Assembly (NCBI GenBank): GCA_905221605.1
Contig: CAJNDS010002637.1
Span: forward strand, 1-64,000
Origin: Symbiodinium natans
Taxonomy: Eukaryota; Sar; Dinophyceae; Suessiales; Symbiodiniaceae
DNA length: 64,000 bases
Reading direction: 5' to 3'
Of this stretch, positions 20,027 to 28,319 are shown piece after piece. Position 1 is the stretch's first letter, and each line of letters begins with the position of its first letter. Under the pieces are notes generated by a model. It worked only from the letters and a program-made list of their open reading frames with translations, was not told the DNA's origin and did not search any database. The position numbers and the translations under genes were made by a program.

Positions 20027-21253
20027 ATGAGGCAATGGAAGACGGATGCTACGATGAGAAGACAAGGGTCCCGACTGCCATCCTGGTTAAGGAATCGGCC
20101 GGACAAAGGCAAGGGCAAAAGCAAGAACAAGCAGAAGGATCAGCCCCGTGAACGTTCCCCGCTTCGACAGGCCAGACACCCGGAGCAGCCTTGGGATAGT
20201 GAAGAGGAGAGAGCTTCGGAATCTCCGGTGGGTCCGGTACGCCTACGGGAGAGAGGAGAAGACAGTACGGCCTCGCCTCAAGCTGAGGGTGTCGATGAAG
20301 AGCAAGAGGCAAGCCAGCCTCGTACAGTCACGCTGGCGGAAGGGCCAGGTGCCCACAATATGGCCTCGCAGGAAGCTGAGGGAAAGGAGAAAAAGAAAGC
20401 CATGGGGCAAGTCAAGCCTGTGCACCTTTTGGTGCATAAATTGCAGAACCAGCAAAGGCCAAGGACAGCGCTCCATTGGCTTGGGGAGGTCCAATTGGTC
20501 CGCAACCCAACGACAGGGCAAAGCTTACAGCCTAGGGTGCTTCCCTTAAAAGGTGCGGGGCGCACTCGACGAGGATATGCTCTGGATCGGCTATGGGTCA
20601 TGAAACTAGCGATGGAACCCCAGAGCTTTGGCAACGAAGCAGGGTATAGGGAACAATTCCCCACCCTGGTCACCAGGACCCTGTGGGCAGGATGGATTGG
20701 AGTCCTTTTCGACGAAGCGGTGGAGGGTTACTGCCACCACTACTTCTATGGAAGTATCATCCGCAGGGCAGAGCTGTTCAACACATGGTGGCAGGAACAT
20801 CGCCATGAAGCCGGGGTCCTCAGACAGTCCCTGTTTTACCTGGTGGCTATAACGTCATGGCTGACCATGCAAGGAGTTGCTCTATCGGATATCACGGTGA
20901 GCAACGTTGGGCGCGACCCAATGTCAGGATCGCTACCACGGGCAATGTTCTTTGACACGGCGGAGTGGACGACGCTGCAGGAGGAGAGATACAAGATATC
21001 ATGCGGCCTCGTACGCCTCCTGGAGAAATATGATGAGGAGCTACTGGCAACCATACGTGGATTGGTCAGAACGTACGACGGCAAGGCCAGCGCGCTTTGG
21101 ATGGCGTGCGTAGGCAATGTCGGGCCATTTGCCCAGCACCTGCTGGATGCCGGAATTGCAAAACGAGGATGGGATGGAACCTTACATTCGGTTCCGGCAA
21201 CAGAGATCCAGAAAATCACGTTGGGCATGCCGTATGACGAAGCTGATGAGTGA
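20027..21253 (+). CDS. Retroelement ORF3, 408 aa, possibly kinase-like fold
   Basis: First ATG in a different frame from pol; ends TGA at 21253. The first 130 residues are basic then acidic and low complexity, and contain two in-frame family-1 hairpins (TASPQAEG near 20268, MASQEAEG near 20361). The remaining 270 residues look globular and Trp-rich. The pair LSDITVSNVG and, about 18 residues on, FFDTAEW is spaced like the catalytic loop and metal-binding motif of protein-kinase-like folds (D....N, then D). Lys and glycine-loop counterparts are not obvious, so any kinase link is tentative and activity is not claimed. A third ORF after pol is unusual for a LINE. Confidence 0.6.
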   Translation: MRQWKTDATMRRQGSRLPSWLRNRPDKGKGKSKNKQKDQPRERSPLRQARHPEQPWDSEEERASESPVGPVRLRERGEDSTASPQAEGVDEEQEASQPRTVTLAEGPGAHNMASQEAEGKEKKKAMGQVKPVHLLVHKLQNQQRPRTALHWLGEVQLVRNPTTGQSLQPRVLPLKGAGRTRRGYALDRLWVMKLAMEPQSFGNEAGYREQFPTLVTRTLWAGWIGVLFDEAVEGYCHHYFYGSIIRRAELFNTWWQEHRHEAGVLRQSLFYLVAITSWLTMQGVALSDITVSNVGRDPMSGSLPRAMFFDTAEWTTLQEERYKISCGLVRLLEKYDEELLATIRGLVRTYDGKASALWMACVGNVGPFAQHLLDAGIAKRGWDGTLHSVPATEIQKITLGMPYDEADE

Positions 21254-21319
21254 GCAGCGCAGAACAGACAAGAAACATGGATAGTGGTCAGAGAGGCACC
21301 AACAAACCGAATCAAAATA

Positions 21320-21471
21320 CCGCCTCGGCGTGCTGCCTGAGGAGTTTCGGCCTCGACTTCGGTCTGAGGGGTGCAAGAGAGGGAAGTTCGGCCTCGGCAT
21401 GACCTGAGGGAATTTCGGCCTCGACCACGGTCTGAGGGAATGGATTTCGGCCTCGACAAATGTCTGAGGAA
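21320..21471 (+). repeat. 3' cluster of five family-1 hairpins with longer upper stems
   Basis: Five members lie just 3' of ORF3. Upper parts are GGC-GTGCT-GCC, GAC-TTCG-GTC, GG-CATGA-CC, GACC-AC-GGTC and GAC-AAAT-GTC, all above CCTC/GAGG with the bulged T. This cluster gives the clearest paired changes in the window. Confidence 0.85.
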
Positions 21472-21522
21472 AGTGAGGGCTAGTACCGGTAGTCTCACTG
21501 TGCAGAGTTTGTAGCTTGTATG

Positions 21523-21592
21523 TTTCACCCACTAACCTCAGCCCCTTCGGGTGGCTACGCCTCGCAGCGTGCAGACGTAAAATTCACCTGTC
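21523..21592 (+). repeat. Delimiter repeat, right end of the retroelement
   Basis: Matches the left two-thirds of the delimiter (TTCG hairpin, CGCAGCGTGCAGACG, TAAAATTCACCTG) and then breaks off into unrelated DNA. It is the right boundary of the mosaic. Both ends of the retroelement carry the same element in direct orientation. Confidence 0.8.
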
Positions 21593-24377
21593 GTGTTTGC
21601 CCAGTTGGTGCCATGTGGTGTTTGACCATACAGAGAGAAGCATGAGAGTTTTTCTGCTGCATGACTTGGCATGAGCATGTTTGGTTTTGCCCAAAGTCCC
21701 TAAAGCATGTTTGGGTTGACTGCGACACATGTCTTGTCTTGTTGGCATGGCCTAGGATGAGTTTTGAAGCACTTGGAATTGCTTGAGAGCAATAGTGAAG
21801 AAGTGCGTGTCAGAACTCTGAGGTTCTGTCTTGCTGCAACTCACTCCGTGTCCCCGCCACTTCGTTCGTTGCCGTTGGACGTGTAGGATGGGAGTAGGAG
21901 TGCAGAGTGGACTCTGAAGCTTCGCTGTTTTGCTGTTCGGAAGTGGCCTGAAGTCCCCGAGGTGTAGACCAAAGCAGTTGCATTGTTCTTTTGCTTTACC
22001 TCCTTTGTAGAACAAAGTTGAGACGGAATTCGTAGCTTTTTGGAGCCCTTAGCTCTTGGAGAGAGCTTGCTGCAAGAACTGAAGCTTGCTGAACACTTTG
22101 GTGTTTGGCTCAAGTGCAAAGTGAAAAAGAGACTGCTGCGCGAGCTCTGCTTTTCACAAAGAGGCCGCAAAGTTTCCAGAAGACCTGCCTTCTCAACGTG
22201 GCCTTTAATTCCTGCTTGTGACACCTTGGCCAACCGAAACTAAATACATTTATTAAGCTTTGAGAAACAACAACAAGCAAGACAAACGAACCAGAACACG
22301 GCGACGAAAGCTTCACGCTTAGCATCCAAGCTTGTATCCCCCACGATGCAGATGGGCACAGCCCAAAGAAAGACGGAGTACGTGTAGATGCCTGTCGCAA
22401 GTATTAAAGACCAATTTACCAGGTTGTCTAGGATTAGGGCGTCGTGATGGCCAGACTTAAAGGCTTTTCTTCGGGTTTTCTTGGGTTTGGGGTTGCCTCA
22501 GCTTTTCTTACAATTTCCGCAGTTTCCATGGGTTTCCTTTCTCTAGGGGTTTCTCTAGAGGTTTTCCGCGGTTCGAACATCATGTTTTTGTGTTTGATCG
22601 CCTGACCTGCCAGACTGCGCACAGGCTCAGTGCTCTGCCTTCCGTCTTCTAAGCTTATTCTTACTTGCCATGGCTCCGAAACGAAACTGCCTGCCCAGGC
22701 GAATCTTGTTTCACTCAAGTTCGTTGCAGCTTGACCCCAAGTAGACTGCTTTCAGGTTCTCGGCGAGACACTGCGCATTCTGCGCTCTAGGTGCTGCTGA
22801 TGCACTTGCCGCTGCCGCGCCTGCTGGATCTGCTCCAGCAGCAGCTGCTGTTCCACCGGCTATGCCGGCAGGTGGGGTTGCTTGTTTGTGTCATTCTTCC
22901 AGCAACAATGTAAAAGCAACTGCGCGCCTGAAGGTGGTCACGCAGTTGGTGCTGCAGTGCCACCTGCAGCTTGACTAACAAGCAGTACAAGGGATATTTC
23001 CAACGCTGCAAGCGCTCTATTTTAAAATTTTAAGCCTGTGGTGCAAGCTGAGAAAGCTGCGCAGCTTACAGAGAACCGAGGCCGCAGCCCAGGTGTTGTC
23101 CTTAGCGCGCTTTGCCCTTTCGATGTGTTGATGACCCGTGACTTGGCAGCCGCAAGGAATTTCTGCATTTCTTAAAGTTAAATGTGTGCTGGTGCAAGGT
23201 TTGTGGTCAATCTTAGTAGACTTGTCAATAAGGTTGTTTCCCAATAAAACCCCAAACCCGAAGAAAACCCTGCAAATGACATGGGAAACCCTGGAAACCC
23301 TTCCGGATGCCCCTACAAATTACGAGGGAAACCCTTGGAAACTCTTGCCAAACAACCGGAAATCCTGCGGAAACCCCAATATTAGCACCCGATTCACCCT
23401 TTGGCAAATTACAAAAGGTTAATTTGGGGGGCAAAGAGGGAACAAACTGGACCTCTTCACAAGGATTCCTGCAGCCCGGAACCAGCATCACGCAGTTTTT
23501 TAATTATACAACCAGCGTCGCCCGGTGACGTCTAAAAACGCCCTGCAATTTTGCTATAACCTGTTGCTGCCTGCGTTAAAAAGCATCGGAGGCAAGAAGG
23601 CATGGACGTTGCCCACGTCGCGCGCTTTGTGCTAGGTGATGACGGAGTCCATCCTGCGCTTGGACCAGTTGAAGATGTTGTCGATGTGGAAGGCTTCTGC
23701 GCACCCGCGCGCCAGAGTTTTTTTTTGTTTGTCTGTGTGTGTGTGTGTGTCTGTCTCTGCTAACCCATCTGCCACTACCAGTGGCCAACGACGAGGGCGC
23801 AGGCGTGTCAGCAAGGATGTATGGTTGTGCAGCAGGGTGGATGATGCAGCGCGCCGAACTTGCAAGAAAGCAAGCGTGCACCCTGCAGATGGAGCAGCTG
23901 CGGTGCCGTGCCTGCTCTTTTCCTGCGGAAGGTTGATGCTTTCGTATGTGTGTGTGGTGTCTGTGTGTGTCTGTGTGTCTGTGTCGGCCAGGTCATGTCG
24001 CTCACGACGAGGGCAGAGGCAGGCCGTTGTCGAAAAGGGAACATATCTCACCCGGCAAAGCGCCAGGCGAGCATCTTGGGGCGGATGTGGTCGAGGAGAT
24101 CGAGTGAGGACGAATGCCATGGCCGCAATTCGCAATTCTCCTATACAGGACAGTCCGACAGTGCTACAGTGTCGTACAGGATTTTCTGTGCAGCAGCCTT
24201 GGTTGCTTAGCTTCAATCGGGGCCCGCAAACCATTGCAAAAGGCGTGTCCGTCCGTGCGGGACCTCCACCACGCAGAAAAATTCCCTTAGATGGAGGTCA
24301 TCGAGAACCTGTGGGCTGTCAATGCTCTTCCAACCACACTTTCCATTACAACTCTGTTGTTCGCGAGGCTTAAACCG
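21593..24377. other. No gene seen
   Basis: Short changing frames only. It holds (GT)n-type tracts near 23718-23752 and 23945-23984, and two blocks rich in GGGTTT/AAACCC words (22457-22580 and 23240-23400) that partly read as inverted copies of each other. No domain or splice pattern was found. Confidence 0.5.
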
Positions 24378-24878
24378 TCATCGGTTCCATTGATGTTCAG
24401 GATGAACGTGAATCAGTTTATCACCCAACTCAGACTTCATGCTCATCGCTGTCGCGCTTGCAAGCATGCCGGCGGCCGCAGTTGCACTGCATTGCCTGGC
24501 GAAGGTTGCTGGTGGCCAGGGTGTTGGCGACATGCCCTCGAGCAGATAAGAGGACGCACTTTCTTTCGCAACATGACTTCTGCGGGAATTGCCTTCGTCA
24601 TCTTCGACCCACACGCGGCCTCCCGTGAATGAACCTAGAGTGATTGCGTGGTTCGCATATTCAGGATGTCTCGATGAACGCCGATCTTTGGATTGTAGAG
24701 AATGGCGATGGAAGTCCAAGTTCCTTCGAGTCCTGCCTTTGCGTTTCCGTCCCGCAGACCGTCGAGCAGATGAACCAGAGCAAGCCTGGGTGACTCTTTT
24801 GGCGAACGCTTGGGTCAACATGTGAGGCATCGACTCAGAGCATCCAGCAGGCTTTGTGAAATGCGGTGGGGAAGACAA
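24378..24878 (-). pseudogene. Possible retroelement-associated domain remnant
   Basis: A 166-aa minus-strand frame contains HPEYANHAITLGSFTGGRVW followed by acidic residues. From memory this resembles a (H)-x(n)-G-x-F-x-GG block common in dinoflagellate retroelement-linked ORFs with a possible 2OG-oxygenase-like fold. The rest of the frame has no recognisable motif, and the expected C-terminal block is not visible. I regard it as a decayed fragment; it could be chance. Confidence 0.3.
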
Positions 24879-25579
24879 CCAGCGCCGGCTTCATTGCAAC
24901 GTGGCAACTTCCATCAAATTGCGCACGGATGTTTTCGTTCTTTGATGTTTGGCTGTGGCTGAAAGGAAAGTGTCAGGGTGCAGGCGCAAATGGCTCAAGT
25001 GTATAATAGGGCTGCGCTCTTGCTGCCGTGTTGGGTGCAGCGTGTAGTGAAGAGTCGCAAGGGCTTCTCCCTTTTGTGGACATTTTCACCAACGACTATT
25101 GACGACTACGACTTCTGCGACTGTCACTCCGAGGCAAGCTTCAGTTAAAAGTCAAAAACACCGTCAAAGGTTGAAGTTGAAGCCATCGAAAAGTCCGTAT
25201 CCGCAGTCCGCTCGGAGTTCAAACCACAACCGAAGGTTTAAGAATCGAACCCAAAGCATGAAACGCATTTTGTGCTGGATGTGCGACGTTCTTTGAGTGC
25301 TCGGACAAGATAGTGATAGTGCTTCGGCAAAAATTGTCGAACAATTTTAGTGATTTTAGTGCTTGGAAGTTTGATGCTTTCTGACATTGTGTATGAAAAG
25401 CTTTGAAGATCATCTTCCTGGTCGCCAAGTGGCTCAGAAGCTGCCTGGGCTTGAGAAAGCCAAAGAAGATCAGAAAAAGGGATCGAGTCACCCGCCCACC
25501 CAGCCCTTGTTCGTGTTGGCCTCAGTCAGACCACTGTCTTTGTCAGCACTGGCCCAAGCTGTGCAAATTGTTTCTCAAC
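24879..25579. other. No gene seen
   Basis: No motif, repeat or convincing exon. The last 200 bases may be the 5' leader of the small gene that follows. Confidence 0.4.
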
Positions 25580-25855
25580 ATGGATGCACCACCACGTGTG
25601 ACGGCTCTTCAAATGAGAGCTTTTGTCACATGGCTGCAAACCCTCAGCATGGACCACTTGGTCGCTGTGGCAGAAAGAATCGAAGACGTTCTCGCAGACA
25701 GGGAAGTTGAGTTACGCGAGCGGTTGCAAGCCAGGCGTGATCATCTGAACGCTCAGTTATCTCAAGCGGCGAGCTCCTCTTCAGCACCGTCACCTGCGCC
25801 GCACTCTAGCCAGGCTTCCTCTGAGGATCGTTGGGAGTTTCTTGACCCACAATAA
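25580..25855 (+). CDS. Small acidic helical protein, unknown (91 aa)
   Basis: Starts at ATG after TTTCTCAAC; the frame is open further upstream but the composition there is not protein-like. Residues 1-60 read as an amphipathic helix with LQTLSMDHLVAVAERIEDVL and ELRERLQARRDHL. A Ser/Ala/Pro-rich tail follows, ending WEFLDPQ. No family recognised. About 150 bp downstream lies an exon-like frame with a ubiquitin-like fold; the two may be exons of one gene, but no in-phase donor was found before this stop. Confidence 0.45.
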   Translation: MDAPPRVTALQMRAFVTWLQTLSMDHLVAVAERIEDVLADREVELRERLQARRDHLNAQLSQAASSSSAPSPAPHSSQASSEDRWEFLDPQ

Positions 25856-26006
25856 GTGGGCCGCTTATAAATCTTTCCTTTCTGAATGGCGCATGTTGAG
25901 TCTCTTCTCGACTTTTCTGCCTTCTGATTGCACACCTTGAGTGACCTGAGAAAAATGAGCATAGACCGTTCTGCAGGCATTCTTGTTGCTGATTCTTTCT
26001 TCACAG

Positions 26007-26327
26007 GATGCTGAGCCTGCTTGTCGTTATAGCCACAGAGGCTCCAAGGAGGCAACCGTGAAGCGCACCTCCGACGAGGCACAGCTGACTAGGCTTTTCA
26101 CGGTGTACAATATCCCGCATTTGCCGGGGCCACAGATTTTCAGACTTTCCACCAGTGAATCTGCTGATGATCTCAAAAAGCAGATTGTGCGCAAAGTCTT
26201 CACTGCGCAGGGAGTTTCAATCAGGAGGTCCCAATTCAGACTCAAGTTGGACGGGGACCACGTCCCGTTCGGACGCGATTTGAGCTCAGTGGACGAAGCT
26301 ATTTTGCATTTCGAGTGGTCGACTTGA
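26007..26327 (+). CDS. Exon with a ubiquitin-like (beta-grasp) domain
   Basis: The frame begins after a good acceptor (TTCTTTCTTCACAG) and runs to TGA at 26327, about 106 aa. The C-terminal 60 residues read FRLSTSESADDLKKQI, then SQFRLKLDGDHVPFG, then LSSVDEAILHF. This spacing (strand, helix starting ADDLKKQI, strand with LDG, short helix) matches the ubiquitin-like fold, with no C-terminal diglycine. The N-terminal part is basic. It would be an adaptor or scaffold rather than a conjugated modifier. Sequence identity to ubiquitin is low, so this is a fold-level inference. Confidence 0.4.
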   Translation, partial: DAEPACRYSHRGSKEATVKRTSDEAQLTRLFTVYNIPHLPGPQIFRLSTSESADDLKKQIVRKVFTAQGVSIRRSQFRLKLDGDHVPFGRDLSSVDEAILHFEWST

Positions 26328-26818
26328 CTGTGCATCTCCTGTTCTGTCAGGATGTATTACTGAGGCGGAACCTCTGAGAGACTTGTACATTTCACCGTAG
26401 GGGGTCGTGCATTCGCCGTCATATGATGGCTTGAAAGATACGCAGATGAATGATAACGGACGCCGGACATGCTCCTACACAGGAGACTTGTGGAAGCGTG
26501 ATTGTTCGCCCCGCAGTGTGAAAAGGATGAGTCCGCGAATCTCTGAATTGGATATATTCTTGAATCGAGAGTTTACGAGTTTTAGATGTTTTCTTTACTG
26601 TCTGGCTCAAGCACGGTCCGGGCACAATAAGCGAAATTACAGATTTCTATGTGCAGTGCGAATCTGGAAGTTACTGGTAAAAATGCCGCAGGTCTACGCG
26701 CAGAGTTGCTGTGTTCCTCATCCCCACTATCACCCCGTTTATGACGGCAGAGGATGCCAGGGTTACGTCGTTCACGCGTGGGCTAGGACCCTTCATCCTG
26801 GTCACTCCGCCGCCCTGC
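26328..26818. other. No gene seen
   Basis: AT-richer spacer between the ubiquitin-like exon and the minisatellite. No repeat or structured RNA recognised. Confidence 0.4.
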
Positions 26819-27440
26819 TCACCCGCCATCATCCATCAGGACATCCATCGCGAGATCGAGAACGAAGAACCTTCACGAAGACCGCCCGCCACCCATCAGG
26901 ACATCCATCACGACATCCAGAACGAAGAACCTTCACGAAGATTGCCCTTCATCCATCAGGACATCCATCATGACATCGAGAACGAAAAACCTTCACGAAT
27001 CACGAAGACCGCCCGCCATCCATCAGGACATCCGTCACGACATCGATAACGCAAAATCTCCGCCCGCCATCCATCAGGACATCCATCGCGACATCGAGAA
27101 CGAAGAACCTTCACGAAGACCGCCCGCCGTCCATCAGGACAGCCAGCACGACAGCGATAATGAAGAACCTTCGCGAAAACCGCCCGCCATCCATCAGGAC
27201 ATCCGTCACGACATCGATAACGAAGAGCCTTCGCGAAGACCACCCGCCATCCATCAGGACATCCGTCACGACAGCGCGAACAAAGAACCTTCGCGAAGAC
27301 CGCCCGCCATCCACCAGGACATCCTTCACGATTTCGATAACGAAGAACCTTCAAGACCACCCGCCATCCATTAGGACATCCATCACGACATCGAGAACGA
27401 AGAGCCTTCACGAAGACCGCCCGCCATCCATCACGACATC
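26819..27440. repeat. Minisatellite, unit about 60 bp, about 10-11 copies
   Basis: The unit is CGCCCGCCATCCATCAGGAC then ATCCRTCACGACATCGAKAACG then AAGAACCTTCRCGAAGAC. As 60 is divisible by 3, several frames on both strands stay open and repeat about 20 residues (for example HQDIRHDIDNEEPSRRPPAI). Units differ by a few substitutions and small deletions. It continues past 27360 with a shorter CATCACGACAC variant. Confidence 0.85.
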
Positions 27441-27499
27441 CATCACGACACCCATCACGACATCCATGCATGCATCAACAATAACGAAGAAGCTTCACG

Positions 27500-27930
27500 A
27501 CACCCAAAGAACACACAGAGGGTTAGGGTAGGCGTTGAGGCGACCACGACACCCTGCGAACACGCAGAGGGTCGCCGGTTTTGCGTCTCGAACAACGCAA
27601 AAATAAACATGCAGAAGGTTGGCGTTCAAGCGATCACGACACCCCGCGAACACGCAGAGGGTCACAGAGGGTCGTCGTTTTTGCGTCTCGACCAAGCAAA
27701 AACACGCAGAGGGCAGAGGGTTGGCGTTCGCGCGATCATGACACCCCGCGAGCACGCAGAGGGTCGCCGCTTCTGCGTCTCGACAACGCAAAAACACACG
27801 GAGGGTTGGCGTTCACGTGATCACGACAGGCCGGCACGATCACGGCACCCCGCGAGCACGCAGAGGGTCGTCGCTTTTTGTGTCCTGACAACGCAGAGAC
27901 ACGCAGAGGGCTGGCGTTCACGCACCCTTT
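27500..27930. repeat. Second minisatellite, unit about 83-106 bp, about 5 copies
   Basis: The shared core is GGCGTTCACGCGATCACGAC, then ACCCCGCGARCACGCAGAGGG, then TTTGCGTCTCGACAACGCAA. Cores begin near 27532, 27622, 27723, 27806 and 27912. Length varies because an ACGCAGAGGG sub-repeat expands and contracts. Confidence 0.75.
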
Positions 27931-28319
27931 TTAGCAAAGGAGCTTCACAGCCATGCTCGCATCCTTTTCACAGTCTGCTGCTCGAGACCGTTTTGAGCCA
28001 AACGACTGCATGGGAGCTTGGCTTGATGCTTTTCAGGCTGACTCTGTACACCACACATGCCCTGTTGAATGAGTGATGGTTTGGGAAACCGATAAGCAAA
28101 ACACACCGGTCACAATCTCTTTTCGGGGGGGTAGTCGAAAACGCCGCCGTCCACACCAGAAGGGGGAAACTGACGGCAAAGTGGCGGAACCTTATCTGCA
28201 AAAGAAATCCTTAGCTGCGCGAAGCGTCATCCGTCCGCCCACACGAAGTGGGAGGGACGAGACGACAGCAGAGCGAGTCCTGAGCCGAAAAGAAATCCTC
28301 AGTAGGGCGGAGCGAAGCA

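Larger units (their letters stand above)
1..21592 (+). mobile_element. Composite mosaic of delimiter-bounded retroelement modules
   Basis: The whole stretch is built from modules joined at a recurring delimiter. The order is delimiter, A1, A2, delimiter, A1, delimiter, X (156-aa frame), A2, delimiter, Y (305-aa ORF), partial delimiter, A1, delimiter, retroelement ORF1/pol/ORF3, delimiter. Copies of A1 and of A2 are nearly identical outside one patch in copy 1, so they duplicated recently. Two hairpin families are spread through all module types and tie them together as one system. All features read on the plus strand. An assembly artefact could inflate the copy number, but the insertion of X between A1 and A2 in the second copy argues against a simple duplicated contig. 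Confidence 0.8.
13190..21592 (+). mobile_element. Large non-LTR retroelement with ORF1, pol and ORF3
   Basis: About 8.4 kb between two delimiters. The order is 5' hairpin cluster (13401-13572), zinc-finger ORF1 (13606-14577), in-frame TGA, pol with AP-type endonuclease, RT, zinc knuckle, RNase H and Cys-rich tail (to 19851), hairpin-rich spacer (19820-19995), ORF3 (20027-21253), 3' hairpin cluster (21320-21471). No LTRs and no poly(A) tail are visible. ORFs are otherwise intact, so it is young or active. The domain order endonuclease-RT-RNase H fits a LINE of the I/R1/Tad sort, but the third ORF is unusual. Confidence 0.8.

Noticed and set aside
22600-23500. Telomere-derived repeats (GGGTTT words)
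   Set aside because: No perfect tandem of TTTAGGG or a similar unit; only loosely repeated words.
26500-26570. Hammerhead ribozyme (GGATGAGTCCGCGAA)
   Set aside because: The conserved core and stem II cannot be completed; too short between the two core halves.
26819-27440. Overlapping repeat ORFs on both strands
   Set aside because: The 60-bp unit is stop-free in several frames by chance; no sign that any one frame is selected.
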